Source: MVYY01 sp012517575
Lineage (GTDB): Bacteria > Bacteroidota > Bacteroidia > Bacteroidales > Paludibacteraceae
Length of the DNA stretch: 64,000 bases
Direction: 5' to 3'
Assembly (NCBI GenBank): GCA_031629035.1
Contig: JAVLUG010000003.1
Location: 62,001 to 126,000, forward strand
A model generated the notes under the pieces. That model had not been told where the DNA came from and made no database searches. It saw only the letters and a list, made by a program, of their open reading frames with translations. The position numbers and the translations under genes were made by a program. Shown in pieces: positions 44,867 to 54,514 of this stretch (position 1 is its first letter; each line of letters starts with the position of its first letter).

Positions 44867-45859
44867 TTATTCTTCAACTTGAATTTTTTTAACAGGTCGG
44901 ATCATTGCTGCTCTTTCTTTTTGACCATCGCCCCATCCCCATAGATCTCGGTAGCCACCAGAATCCCCTAATGACATTCCACCATAAGTTTTATTTAATG
45001 ATGTCCCACTACGGACCGCACAAAGCCAAGCTCGATCGACTACACCATTTGCAGATCTCCAACCACTTTGAGGTAGGAAAAGACCACCTAATTGCTTTAA
45101 ATTGTCTTTAGTAGCATTTTTTGCAATAGATTCAGGGATTCCTATGATAATTCCATCTCTACTAAATCCTGTTTGAGATTTTGTTACCCATGTTGCTCCT
45201 ATTTGCCACAAGGCAACCATTTCAGCAGTGGTTGGGACTCTCCATCCTTCAGGTGACGGATCATTTTCAGGTAACCAATCTGTTCCTTCATAAGTATAAT
45301 CCGAAGGCCAATTAGCAGGAGCAGGATCTCCTTGTGGACCATTTGAATAGCCAACTTTTCTATTAAATTGATAATACATTCCAGGATCATCAGGTGAAGA
45401 CACAAAAGTACCTGGTGCATCTATATTTTTTGTAGACCAAATTAATCCATTTATTAATACTTCATCTTCACCAAGTACTAAGGGCTCTTGTAAAACCTTG
45501 GATTGTAAAATTTTATTTTTAGAACTTACTTCTATTATTACCGAACGATATTTTACAAAAGACGAACTTGGCTTAACAGTAACAGTTATTATTTTTTGTC
45601 CACTGCCAATTGTATCGCTTAAAATGCACCAATCTTTAATAGAACTATTCGAATTGGTTAGATGAGCTGTCCAAGATTCATTGCCGGTAACGTTTAATTC
45701 ATACGTACCACCATCAGCTTTGATAGAAATTGCGACTGGAAATATGCCAAATTCACGAGGATTGCTTTCAATTATATAATTTGAATTGTTTTCTTGACAT
45801 CCCCACAATGGTAGCAATATTCCTAAAATTACTATATTAATATATTTTATGTGAATCAT
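44867..45859 (-). CDS. surface lipoprotein with BACON and FISUMP domains
   Basis: I start it at 45859 (MIHIKYINIVILGILL, lipobox LWGCQ); an ATG at 45892 would overlap SusD by 14 bp. The 330-residue protein has a BACON domain (about 45-130, SIKADGGTYELNVTGNESW) and a Fibrobacter-succinogenes major paralogous (FISUMP) domain (about 140-325, GLIWSTKNIDAPGTF, PEGWRVPTTAEM, GWRSANG). Such proteins stand in the SusE/F position and are thought to bind glycans or mucins. Here it probably assists the SusCD pair upstream. A long inverted repeat follows. Confidence 0.82.
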   Translation of the reverse strand: MIHIKYINIVILGILLPLWGCQENNSNYIIESNPREFGIFPVAISIKADGGTYELNVTGNESWTAHLTNSNSSIKDWCILSDTIGSGQKIITVTVKPSSSFVKYRSVIIEVSSKNKILQSKVLQEPLVLGEDEVLINGLIWSTKNIDAPGTFVSSPDDPGMYYQFNRKVGYSNGPQGDPAPANWPSDYTYEGTDWLPENDPSPEGWRVPTTAEMVALWQIGATWVTKSQTGFSRDGIIIGIPESIAKNATKDNLKQLGGLFLPQSGWRSANGVVDRAWLCAVRSGTSLNKTYGGMSLGDSGGYRDLWGWGDGQKERAAMIRPVKKIQVEE

Positions 45860-45878
45860 AACAAAATAGTTTAAAAGT

Positions 45879-47447
45879 TTAATATTGATCATTTTGTTTT
45901 AAATTTGGGTTATTATCTACTTCGCTTTGCGGAATAGGCATTCGAATAGACTTACCTAATACAAAATTATTAAAGTCAGGATCACGCTGTTTTAACTCAT
46001 TTAGAGTTGCCTCATCATTAATTCCCCAACGCTTAAGATCAACCCAACGAACACATTCAAAAGCAAGTTCTAAAGCACGCTCTATTTTTAGATGTTCTCT
46101 GAAAGCATCTTTATTACTCGTAATTTGCCCGCCATTATAGTAAGTGGAATTTTCTATATTAGGTAATTTAACTCGATTTCTAACACGATTAAGGCATTCG
46201 ATAGCTTTTAATGGGGGTGCATCATTCAATTCGTTAAGTACTTCTGCATAAAGCAGTAACATATCTGCATAACGTAAAGAACGAAAATTGTTATCATTCC
46301 AATAATATATTGGAAGAGCATCAGTACTATATTTCTTAATAAAGACTCGACTACCCCAGTCGCTATTCCATGGTTTACCATAAATTTGCTGATTTGGATA
46401 TTCAGGAAAATCAGACGAAGCTCCATCATACCATAAAGTATAAAATAAGCGAACATCATTTTTACCTTCAGTTGTTTTTTCTCGTTTATAGTAGTCAACC
46501 AACCAACGTCTTGCTTCAATATTATTCCAGCCAATCCCAGCAGGCGCTTGGTTCATCTCGATTTGCGTACCTAACTGGGCATTAGGATCAAAAGGATTAT
46601 CCGTTTGATCAAATCCAACTCGTTGTAAAAGGGAAAATTGTATTTCGAATAAGGATTCTTTATTGTTCTCGGTATGATTATTGAAATTATCAACCCAATT
46701 TGCTACTAAATCATAATAATTTTTCCCATTCCCATCAACAAGCCATTCGAGACATCTTTTTGAATCTTCCAATTTATGATGTTGAGCATAAGCTTTTGCT
46801 AATAATCCATAAGCAGCACCTTTCGTTGGTCGTCCAAATTCATTTTTTTCACGCGTTTCGGGCAATTTGGTTACAGCATCTTCAAGATCACTTTCAATTT
46901 GAGTCAGAATTTCGTCTTGAGTAGCTTGTTTAGGGCGATCTGCTGCAGAAGAAGTATGAAGGACTGAAGGTACATTATCCCAAAGAGTTGTTAAATAAAA
47001 ATAATAAAATGCACGTAAAAATTCTGCTTGTCCTTTTAAATCTTGTTTATGGTCATTATTAGAAAATTCAATCTTGTCTATATTATCTAAAACTTGATTT
47101 GCTCGAAAAACAGCAGTATAATGTTCACGCCAGATTTTAACATTGCATTCTGCAAAATCGTAATCGGTAAAAATGAATTTTGCATATTCATTCAGTTCTG
47201 TCCAGCCAGCATAACTTACACCTTCATCTGCCATCCCAAACATTTGGGTATATATATTTCGGGTCCATGTTCCTTGGCGATAAAACATACTATAAACAGC
47301 ATTAAGACCGTATTCTATATCATTTTCAGTTTTCCAAAATGTCCCTGTACTCAAGGTATTTTCATTAGGTATATCGAGTAATGATTCATCACAGGAAACA
47401 AACATGAGAAGGACAACAATCCATAAATAATATTTCGTTTTTTTCAT
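45879..47447 (-). CDS. SusD/RagB-family lipoprotein of the nucleoside/ribose locus
   Basis: A 522-residue SusD with lipobox LMFVSC (Cys at about residue 19) and the opening DESLLDIPNENTLSTGTFW. Helical TPR-like repeats and the C-terminal ERALELAFECVRWVDLKRWG, SIRMPIPQSEVDNNPNLKQN are complete. It lies 11 bp after the SusC gene. It should be the surface lid that delivers nucleosides, oligonucleotides or ribosides to the SusC channel. The B. thetaiotaomicron rus locus has a SusCD pair in the same position. Confidence 0.95.
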   Translation of the reverse strand: MKKTKYYLWIVVLLMFVSCDESLLDIPNENTLSTGTFWKTENDIEYGLNAVYSMFYRQGTWTRNIYTQMFGMADEGVSYAGWTELNEYAKFIFTDYDFAECNVKIWREHYTAVFRANQVLDNIDKIEFSNNDHKQDLKGQAEFLRAFYYFYLTTLWDNVPSVLHTSSAADRPKQATQDEILTQIESDLEDAVTKLPETREKNEFGRPTKGAAYGLLAKAYAQHHKLEDSKRCLEWLVDGNGKNYYDLVANWVDNFNNHTENNKESLFEIQFSLLQRVGFDQTDNPFDPNAQLGTQIEMNQAPAGIGWNNIEARRWLVDYYKREKTTEGKNDVRLFYTLWYDGASSDFPEYPNQQIYGKPWNSDWGSRVFIKKYSTDALPIYYWNDNNFRSLRYADMLLLYAEVLNELNDAPPLKAIECLNRVRNRVKLPNIENSTYYNGGQITSNKDAFREHLKIERALELAFECVRWVDLKRWGINDEATLNELKQRDPDFNNFVLGKSIRMPIPQSEVDNNPNLKQNDQY

Positions 47448-47458
47448 ATTCTTAAATA

Positions 47459-50452
47459 TTAAAAAGTAAATGATAGTGCAAATTGAAACCCTCTTGGATT
47501 TGGGAATGAACAGTTATCCGCACCAATACTAAAAATGCCATTATCAGCAAATTCAGGATCTAACCCAGAATATTTTGTTAAAGTTAAGAGGTTTTGTAGC
47601 AGAATAGAAGCATGAATATTTTCAACTCCAATCTTACTACATAAAAACATAGGTACTGAATATCCGAAAGTTATCTCACTAAAGCGGAAAAATGAACCAT
47701 CTTCTAACCAACGATCTTGATCACTTCTGCTATTTCTTGTATCTCCATAAACAATACGTGGTCGATCTGTAACAGGGTGTTCTTGCGTCCAAGGAATAAT
47801 ACCGTTAAAATTATTTTGATTATTAGCAAAATCAGCGGCAGTAGCTGCAGACCCATTCCAAACTTTTTGTCCAAAACGCCCATAGCCATTTATATTTATA
47901 TCAAATTTTTTATATGACGCACTCAGGTTTAATCCTAATTCAAGTTTTGGCCATGGGCTCCCTACTATTTGACGATCTTCAGAAGAAATAATGCCATCAT
48001 CATTATAATCATCATAAATAATATCTCCTGGTAAAGCATTGGGTTGAATAATTTTCCCTTTTGAATTAACATAATTTTTTATTTCTTGTTTGTTTTGAAA
48101 TATTCCTTTCATTTTATAAAGATACCACATACCAAGAGGTTTCCCGATTTCAGATTTAGAAAGAGATGTATAATATACTGTTTGTCCATATCCAAGATCA
48201 AGGACTTTGTTATTTAAATGAGAAATGTTAACTGATGCAGAATACGAGAAATTTTTCCGATGCTCATTCCAACCTATTTCAAATTCGATTCCTTTATTTT
48301 GTAAACTTGCAGCATTAACAGCGGGAGCACCTCCTTCATTACCAGAACTCATTAATATAGGTAGATAAACCAATAAATCTTTACTTTTTGAATAAAAATA
48401 TTCGCCAGTGAACTTCAAATGATTATTAAATAATACAGCATCAAAACCTACGTTACTTGTAGTTTTTTCTTCCCATTTTAAATCAGTATTTGTAAGTCGG
48501 GATTGAGTCATACCCTGTTCGATGTGTTCAGGATCTCCAAAGAGAGCTCTTGGAGCAGTATTTATTATAGCTTGATAGTCCCAATAACCTATACTACTGT
48601 TGCCAAGCGTTCCATAATTAGCACGTAATTTCAAATCATCAATAAATGGTACTTGAAAGAAATTTTCTTTACTAACACGCCAACCAAAAGAATAAGAAAG
48701 AAAATTACCCCAACGTGTTTTTTTTGGTAAACGTGAAGTGCCATCACGACGACCTGTTATTTGTGCCAGATATTTATCTTCAAAAGAATAATTAAATCTT
48801 CCAAGATAAGAAATCAATGATGATTCACTATAGCTACCACCAGCACTTGTATTACCTGTGGCTGCATCCAATGAAGTGATATATTTGTTTTCATTCATCA
48901 ATGGATTCAATTTTGTAATCCAACGATATTCTTCATGAAATCTATTATAAGTAATTCCTCCTAAGGCTTCTACATTATGTTTGCCAAACAAATGTTTGAA
49001 AGAATAAATCTGTTCTATCAATATATCATGATTTTGAGCACTACTATACCCTAAATATGGCTCATCACTTCCTTGCCCCATGGTCCAATTCCCTTTTTTT
49101 CGCAATGTATTAGTTACACCCATATAATTTTTATAAGCAAAATTTAATTTTGCACTAAACATTTTAAAAAGAGTTAATTGCCCAAATATATTACCCGTTA
49201 AATATTCTTCATCATTATTCTGCTTTTGTAAATCTTGCATAGCTATCGGGTTTAGTCCATAAGAATTTGCTCTATTAACATCTCCATATCCATATCCTCC
49301 TGGATGTGAATCATCATAAACTGGAATTGTAGGAGGCATTCCAATAAAGCTACTCCATGGATTGCCATTTAAATTTAATCTATTAGATTTAGTGTAATAT
49401 AAATTTTCCCCATATGAAAAAATGCCTTTTTCACCGTTAGTATTTATACGAAAGCCATATTTGTCATAACCCGTATTATATAAAGCACCCTTATCTATCA
49501 TTCGATTTAATGAAACATAATACTTTCCGCTTTTAGAACCTCCCGAAAGTGAAAGATTATAATTTTGTAAAACGCCTGTCCTTAACATTTCATTTTGCCA
49601 ATCTGTATTAGCATCATAATGATTTTGAAGTTTTGTAACACCAGAAACCCCTGCCAATATAGCTTCTTCATAAGCTCTATCATCATAGATTTTATAAGTT
49701 TCTGCATTCATCAAATCATAACGTGGTAACCAATTAAGATTTACTTGAGAATCAAATTTAATCTTTAACTTACCCTCCTTTCCTTGTTTGGTTGTTATTA
49801 TTACAACCCCATTCGCAGCTCTAGACCCATAAATAGCAGCAGATGAAGCATCCTTAAGTACTTGAATTGATTCAATATCTTCTACGTTAACGCCTAAATC
49901 ACTACCTCCATATGCTCCATCAATAATAAATAATGGACTGTTATTGGTCAAACTTCCTAACCCACGAATAATTATAGAAGCATTTGAACCAGGTTTTCCG
50001 CTTGTTGTAATCTTAACTCCTGATGTTAGTCCACGCAAAGACTCTACGACATTATCTGAAACACGATTTTGTAAAGCAGTTTCATTAATTGTTGATATTG
50101 CCCCAAGGATATCTTTCTTTTTTATTGTTCCATAGCCAACAGCTACAACTTCTTGTAAAGATGTAATCTCTTCCTGCATTATTACATCAATTTTTGTTCT
50201 ATTGCTAACTTTTATTTCTTGTGTTTGCATTCCTACAAAAGAGAATACCAAAGTTGCATTAGCTGGAACATTATTCAATGTATAATTACCATTTGTATCA
50301 CTTACTGTACCTTGCGAAGTACCTTTTATCATAATTGTTGCACCTGGAAGCGGAGAGCCTGACATATCCATAACTTTTCCTGATATTTGTATTTGTGAAT
50401 ACAAAAAACCAGAACATAAAATAAAAATTAAAAAGAAAATAATTTTTTTCAT
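47459..50452 (-). CDS. SusC/RagA-family TonB-dependent transporter of the nucleoside/ribose locus
   Basis: A complete 997-residue SusC. Signal peptide to about residue 19, carboxypeptidase-regulatory-like domain (about 20-95, ISGKVMDMSGSPLPGATI), TonB-box region and plug (about 100-225, VVAVGYGTIKKKD, IIIRGLGSL, SAAIYGSRAANGVVIITTK), then a 22-strand barrel ending in Phe. It imports its substrate across the outer membrane. The ribokinase and nucleoside hydrolases around it suggest ribosides or nucleosides as cargo (inference). Signs of its own promoter are absent; it follows the ribokinase gene by 266 bp that hold a short ORF. Confidence 0.95.
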   Translation of the reverse strand: MKKIIFFLIFILCSGFLYSQIQISGKVMDMSGSPLPGATIMIKGTSQGTVSDTNGNYTLNNVPANATLVFSFVGMQTQEIKVSNRTKIDVIMQEEITSLQEVVAVGYGTIKKKDILGAISTINETALQNRVSDNVVESLRGLTSGVKITTSGKPGSNASIIIRGLGSLTNNSPLFIIDGAYGGSDLGVNVEDIESIQVLKDASSAAIYGSRAANGVVIITTKQGKEGKLKIKFDSQVNLNWLPRYDLMNAETYKIYDDRAYEEAILAGVSGVTKLQNHYDANTDWQNEMLRTGVLQNYNLSLSGGSKSGKYYVSLNRMIDKGALYNTGYDKYGFRINTNGEKGIFSYGENLYYTKSNRLNLNGNPWSSFIGMPPTIPVYDDSHPGGYGYGDVNRANSYGLNPIAMQDLQKQNNDEEYLTGNIFGQLTLFKMFSAKLNFAYKNYMGVTNTLRKKGNWTMGQGSDEPYLGYSSAQNHDILIEQIYSFKHLFGKHNVEALGGITYNRFHEEYRWITKLNPLMNENKYITSLDAATGNTSAGGSYSESSLISYLGRFNYSFEDKYLAQITGRRDGTSRLPKKTRWGNFLSYSFGWRVSKENFFQVPFIDDLKLRANYGTLGNSSIGYWDYQAIINTAPRALFGDPEHIEQGMTQSRLTNTDLKWEEKTTSNVGFDAVLFNNHLKFTGEYFYSKSKDLLVYLPILMSSGNEGGAPAVNAASLQNKGIEFEIGWNEHRKNFSYSASVNISHLNNKVLDLGYGQTVYYTSLSKSEIGKPLGMWYLYKMKGIFQNKQEIKNYVNSKGKIIQPNALPGDIIYDDYNDDGIISSEDRQIVGSPWPKLELGLNLSASYKKFDININGYGRFGQKVWNGSAATAADFANNQNNFNGIIPWTQEHPVTDRPRIVYGDTRNSRSDQDRWLEDGSFFRFSEITFGYSVPMFLCSKIGVENIHASILLQNLLTLTKYSGLDPEFADNGIFSIGADNCSFPNPRGFQFALSFTF

Positions 50453-50487
50453 AACTTTTTTGATTATTTCAATTTAAATTCTAACAA

Positions 50488-50688
50488 TTAGTGGAATTCC
50501 AATTCCCCATATATAATAGTTTCTTCTATAAAGATTAACACAAAAATGAGAAGATTCACTTTTGTGTAACCCTCCATTTCACTAGTAAAATAATCCTCAT
50601 TAGATATTTTACCATCGCTTTTCAACCATATTTTTTTTAATGGTTTCATTTTTTTAAAATAAGGAAATGCAAATACTGTTTTTTTCAT
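50488..50688 (-). CDS. small hypothetical protein, doubtful
   Basis: A 66-residue frame between ribokinase and SusC genes: basic N-terminus (MKKTVFAFPYFKKMKPLKK), then one hydrophobic segment (VNLLIFVLIFI) near the end. It starts with ATG and fills an otherwise empty gap, but I recognise no family and see no strong ribosome site. It could be a leader peptide or chance. Confidence 0.3.
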   Translation of the reverse strand: MKKTVFAFPYFKKMKPLKKIWLKSDGKISNEDYFTSEMEGYTKVNLLIFVLIFIEETIIYGELEFH

Positions 50689-50718
50689 GATATTTAAATA
50701 TTATTAATTAAACAAAAA

Positions 50719-51624
50719 TTAAATAATTTCCTTTCGATAAGGTATTGAACTTTGAGCACCTTCACGAGTAACTGTAATAGCCGAAGCCTTATTTGCCATT
50801 TTTACAGCTTCAACAATAGATAATCCTTCCGATAAAGCAACACTCAAAGCTCCACAAAAAGTATCGCCTGCAGCAGTAGTATCAACCGCTTCGACTTTCT
50901 CTGCATCTATAAAAATATATTCTTTCCCATTTTTTATTAAAGCACCTTTTGATCCTAAAGTTATTACAACAATATTTACTCCTTTTGACGCAATAATATC
51001 TGCAGCTCGTTTTGCCGAATCAATATCAGACACTTTAATCCCGGATAGTATTTCCGCTTCCGTTTTGTTCGGAACAATAGCATAAAGACATTCCAACAAG
51101 TCGTTTGATAAAAAAGCAGCCGGAGCAGGGTTTAAAATTACTTTTATCCCTTTTTGAGAAGCAATTTTTGCTGCATGTTCAACTGTAACCATAGGAATTT
51201 CAAGTTGCATCAATAAAATATCTCCTTGTTCAATTATGTTTTTGGCTTTATCAATATCTTGAACACTTAAAGAAGCATTAGCACCGGGAGCAACCACAAT
51301 GCAATTTTCGCCCTGCGTATCAACCATAATTAAAGCTACACCAGAAGGCAAATTGTGATCAGAGAAAATATAATCGGTATTAATTTTTTCCTCTACATAT
51401 CTTTCTATTGACTGACGCCCGAATAAGTCGTTTCCGGTTTTTGTAATAAAAGTTACATTTCCACCTAAACGTGAAGCAGCTACAGCCTGATTGGCTCCTT
51501 TACCGCCAGGATTCATCATAAATGAATTTCCTAACACAGTTTCTCCAGGTATGGGGAGTCTGTCAGTTTTTACTACCATATCAGTATTACAACTTCCAAC
51601 AACGATAATTTTCTTTGAATTCAT
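50719..51624 (-). CDS. rbsK: ribokinase
   Basis: The start at ATG 51624 (MNSKKIIVVG) matches the family; a longer reading from 51756 adds 44 residues of low complexity from the promoter repeat. The 301-residue PfkB-family kinase has GSCNTDMVVKTDRLPIPGETVLG, PGGKGANQAVAASRLGG, NPAPA, and the anion-hole motif DTTAAGDTFCGAL with the catalytic Asp. It phosphorylates ribose to ribose-5-phosphate. It opens the minus-strand operon. In B. thetaiotaomicron, ribokinases are part of the rus locus; only one is seen here. Confidence 0.95.
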   Translation of the reverse strand: MNSKKIIVVGSCNTDMVVKTDRLPIPGETVLGNSFMMNPGGKGANQAVAASRLGGNVTFITKTGNDLFGRQSIERYVEEKINTDYIFSDHNLPSGVALIMVDTQGENCIVVAPGANASLSVQDIDKAKNIIEQGDILLMQLEIPMVTVEHAAKIASQKGIKVILNPAPAAFLSNDLLECLYAIVPNKTEAEILSGIKVSDIDSAKRAADIIASKGVNIVVITLGSKGALIKNGKEYIFIDAEKVEAVDTTAAGDTFCGALSVALSEGLSIVEAVKMANKASAITVTREGAQSSIPYRKEII

Positions 51625-51689
51625 ACGTATAATTTTGAACTTGTGTATATATTTTAATAATAAATTCTTTTGTACAATTTTTTTCTTTA

Positions 51690-51727
51690 CAAAAATAATT
51701 TCACAAAAACAAAAACAAAAACAAAAA
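51690..51727 (-). promoter_or_regulatory. promoter of the ribokinase operon with hexanucleotide repeat
   Basis: Minus-strand TATTTTTG (51697-51690) is a good -7 box, 66 bp before the ATG. The -33 region is a tandem repeat: on the plus strand CAAAAA starts at 51704, 51710, 51716 and 51722, so TTTG recurs every six bases. The copy at 51716-51719 gives an 18-bp spacer and that at 51722 gives 24. Confidence 0.55.
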
Positions 51728-51845
51728 ACTCTATAGAAAAACAATTTAAAAACCAATCAAAATATCTATATTTAAGCATAAATTATTGTTTTATATTAAT
51801 TTATAAATTTATTTTTTCTGCAAAAATAATAATTCAAAAGTTTTA

Positions 51846-51853
51846 TATCTTTG
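51846..51853 (+). promoter_or_regulatory. -7 promoter element of the divergent regulator-position gene
   Basis: TATCTTTG fits TAnnTTTG, 41 bp before the ATG at 51895. The -33 region is T-rich without a clear TTTG. Confidence 0.55.
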
Positions 51854-51894
51854 TATATATTTATTTCATTGTTTACCTATTATAATTTAATGCT

Positions 51895-53427
51895 ATGTCA
51901 AAATTCTCATCTCTTCAGCAATTAATAAATTCCTTAACACAGTCAGAAAGGAAAAAAATTTCAATGTTGCTACAAAAAAATAATTCGGAGAGCGATTATT
52001 ATTATTTATATAAATTGATTAGTGAATCCCCCACGAAAAGTTTAGAAGAAATAAAAGAACTTTTTTATAAAGAAAAATTGTTTGCTTCTTTTAATACAGC
52101 TGTAAGTTATCTTTTTGATTCCCTACTTAAAATACTAATTCAGCTCCGTTATGATCAGGATAGTTATTTTAAGTTATTCAATATGATAATGAAAGCAAAA
52201 GTTTTATATGAAAAATCAATTTATTCAGAATGTTTTCAACTTTTAGAAAAAACAAAAAGAGAAGCTTTAAAGTATGAAAATTATGCTCTTTTGTTTATAG
52301 CTCAAAAAACTGAACTCGATTATCTTCTTACATTAGATTTTCTTGATTATACGGAAGAAGAAATAACTATTAAACAAATTAAAATCAACGAAACCATGAA
52401 GATATTGAGAAAAATTAATGAGCATTCTTTTTTGTACGAGTTGTTAAAGCTCAGAATTTTAAATCAAGGCAATATTCGGTTCGGCAAACAAATTAATGAT
52501 TTAAATGATTTGGTTATCAGTGAAATGAGTATAATTTCAAGTTCTGGAATCGAAAATTTTGAAATACAAAAAAATCACAAGTTATTTCAATCGAATTACT
52601 TGTCAGATATTGGCGATTATAAGTCAGCTTTAAATTCATTTCGTGAATTGGACTTGCTATTTGAACAAAATATGGACTTGCTAAGTAATCCTCCTATTTA
52701 TTATCTCAATACTCTTGAGGGAATTTTGGAAAACTTAAGAACAATGAGAAAATACAATGAAATGGACTATTATATTGAAAAATTAAAAAAAATACAAAGT
52801 TATTCAACCTATTTTACAACGCAAGTGGATTTTGTTATATTCTTATATAAGTTGATTCCACTTATTGATATTGGGAAATTTATTGATGCAAAAAAATTTT
52901 TAAACGACAATAAGGATAATTTTCTCGGTAATTTAAACATATTAACACCGATAAAAAAATTTCAATTATTATTAAACGGAGCCATTATTTTTTTAGGGAC
53001 AAATGAACCACTGAAAGCAAGGAAACTTATTATTCAAATTACAGGAGAAAAGGATTATATTTCAAAACCTTTACTTAGAAGTGCTCGATTGATAAATTTG
53101 ATCATTATGTATGAATTAAAAGAATTTGATTATATAGATTATGAAATAAGATCACTTAAGAGAGAAATTAAAAATTCAGAGAATGCTTATCAAATTGAGC
53201 AAATATTAATAAAAGTAATCAATCACCTGATAAATAATTTTTCTAAAAAGACAGACAAAAAAGTCTGGGAAAAATTAGAAATATCACTTAATAATCTATA
53301 TATCAGTAAATTTGAACTTCAAGTATTAAAAATATTTGATTTCGGAGCATGGATTAAATCAAAGTTTTGCCATCAACCTTTAAGTCAGATATTAGAAGAG
53401 AAAAATTTATCTTCTATTGAAATTTAG
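51895..53427 (+). CDS. all-helical protein in regulator position, possible RusR-like regulator
   Basis: A 510-residue cytoplasmic protein, no signal peptide or membrane segment. It is predicted helical throughout, with TPR-like periodicity (YSECFQLLEKTKREALKYENYALLF, YKSALNSFRELDLLF, FIDAKKFLNDNKDNFLG). The N-terminus (SSLQQLINSLTQSERKKISMLL) resembles the start of an unusual group of Bacteroidota proteins without a classical HTH. It is transcribed divergently from the ribokinase operon, where the rus locus of B. thetaiotaomicron has its regulator, as I recall. The role as a ribose-linked regulator is inference. I see no DNA-binding domain. Confidence 0.65.
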   Translation: MSKFSSLQQLINSLTQSERKKISMLLQKNNSESDYYYLYKLISESPTKSLEEIKELFYKEKLFASFNTAVSYLFDSLLKILIQLRYDQDSYFKLFNMIMKAKVLYEKSIYSECFQLLEKTKREALKYENYALLFIAQKTELDYLLTLDFLDYTEEEITIKQIKINETMKILRKINEHSFLYELLKLRILNQGNIRFGKQINDLNDLVISEMSIISSSGIENFEIQKNHKLFQSNYLSDIGDYKSALNSFRELDLLFEQNMDLLSNPPIYYLNTLEGILENLRTMRKYNEMDYYIEKLKKIQSYSTYFTTQVDFVIFLYKLIPLIDIGKFIDAKKFLNDNKDNFLGNLNILTPIKKFQLLLNGAIIFLGTNEPLKARKLIIQITGEKDYISKPLLRSARLINLIIMYELKEFDYIDYEIRSLKREIKNSENAYQIEQILIKVINHLINNFSKKTDKKVWEKLEISLNNLYISKFELQVLKIFDFGAWIKSKFCHQPLSQILEEKNLSSIEI

Positions 53428-53870
53428 ATCTGATATGCTTTCGAAGTGGACTTTTTTAAATTAACATGAATAAGTTCGATATAAATATACAAAAAGGTAA
53501 AATGATAAGCATATATCAGAAATAATTAATTCCTTTATAGCGTTGAATAATAAATAAATAGGTCACTCATGTAAAAATATAGTTTTTAAAAACAACTTTG
53601 TAAAAAACGCTTTTTTTCTATCAAGTTCCGAAGATTTCAAGTTACTGCCTGCTACGTTTTCCGGAATAAATAGATATTGTTAGAATTGAAGAAAGGTCAA
53701 GAGTTCTTCTAATCCAGGCAGACAAGCAGGCAAACTTAACAACATGATAAAACAACAGATACAGTATCCCCAAATGGATTCTACACTACCTGCTGTGTTT
53801 GTGATTTTCCCATTTGCGACTGCAAAGTTGTATTTACATCCATCGTTAATGATGAATAGAAAAGAATTTG
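53428..53870. other. gene-poor gap
   Basis: No convincing gene. A 52-codon plus-strand frame (53744-53902) runs into repeat B and has no recognisable features. Plain AT-rich DNA otherwise. Confidence 0.4.
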
Positions 53871-54083
53871 GGAAAGAGCCGCAACGGAGAGTGGAGTTAT
53901 AAGTTATGGAGTTTTGAGTAATAGAGTATTGAGTTTGGAATAAATAAATTTAGAATTTTGATAATAGATTTTTTAGAATGGGATTTTCTTTTCAATGTTT
54001 CCATGATAGAATTGAAAGGCAAGGGGAAAAAATTAGAAAATTTTGTTTTTAGCTCGACGTAGCCTATAGGCTACGCCGAACAG
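53871..54083 (-). repeat. dispersed repeat, copy B, with terminal hairpin
   Basis: Nearly identical to copy A (36981-37205): both contain GCCGCAACGGAGAGTG, then GGAGTTTTGAGTAATAGAG, and end in the hairpin AGCTCGACGTAGCC/GGCTACGCCGA with loop TATA. The hairpin (54046-54083) overlaps the end of the minus-strand frame 54071-54514. Confidence 0.8.
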
Positions 54084-54514
54084 AGTCGAACAGGAGTCCC
54101 AATTCTCAGTCTCTCATCTGGGTCTTTTGCATTATCAAATTCATTTTCTAATTGTGATAAATTGTTTATAATATTCCCGATAGCGACTTCATTCCCCCCT
54201 CTTTCAATATTTTCGCCAACTCCTCCTCCACGCTCGGTTGATTGTTCTCCTTGCGTAATTCGTTCTCCTGTTCGAGTATTAATTGGTTTTGCTTGTCTCC
54301 CTTCTGTGCCGACCTCACCGTGTTGAGCCACAGTATTGTACTGAATTTGTCCATAATTAACTTTATTAAAATATTTGTTAATAGCAGTATTAATATCTAA
54401 TTGTTCATTTTTTTCAAATAAAGAATTTGCTTTTCCTTGTACCGCATCATAAAAACCATCAAATCTTTGTCTTAGTGTAGTATAAAAAAGCAAATATAAA
54501 AAAATATTTTTCAT
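54071..54514 (-). CDS. hypothetical protein fragment running into repeat B
   Basis: A 147-residue frame beginning MKNIFLYLLFYTT and continuing hydrophilic, with Asn/Gln/Glu/Gly-rich stretches (RTGERITQGEQSTERGGGVGEN). I recognise no family. Its last residues, RLCSA, are encoded by the repeat hairpin, so the original C-terminus was probably lost when the repeat arrived. The upstream end may also be incomplete. It could be a decayed gene of a larger secreted or mobile-element protein; this is a guess. Confidence 0.45.
   Translation of the reverse strand: MKNIFLYLLFYTTLRQRFDGFYDAVQGKANSLFEKNEQLDINTAINKYFNKVNYGQIQYNTVAQHGEVGTEGRQAKPINTRTGERITQGEQSTERGGGVGENIERGGNEVAIGNIINNLSQLENEFDNAKDPDERLRIGTPVRLCSA

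Noticed and set aside
51625..51756. 44-residue N-terminal extension of ribokinase
   Set aside because: Low-complexity residues read from the promoter and its hexanucleotide repeat; the family starts at 51624.
53744..53902. 52-codon plus-strand frame
   Set aside because: Ends inside repeat B, no family, no ribosome site; more likely chance.
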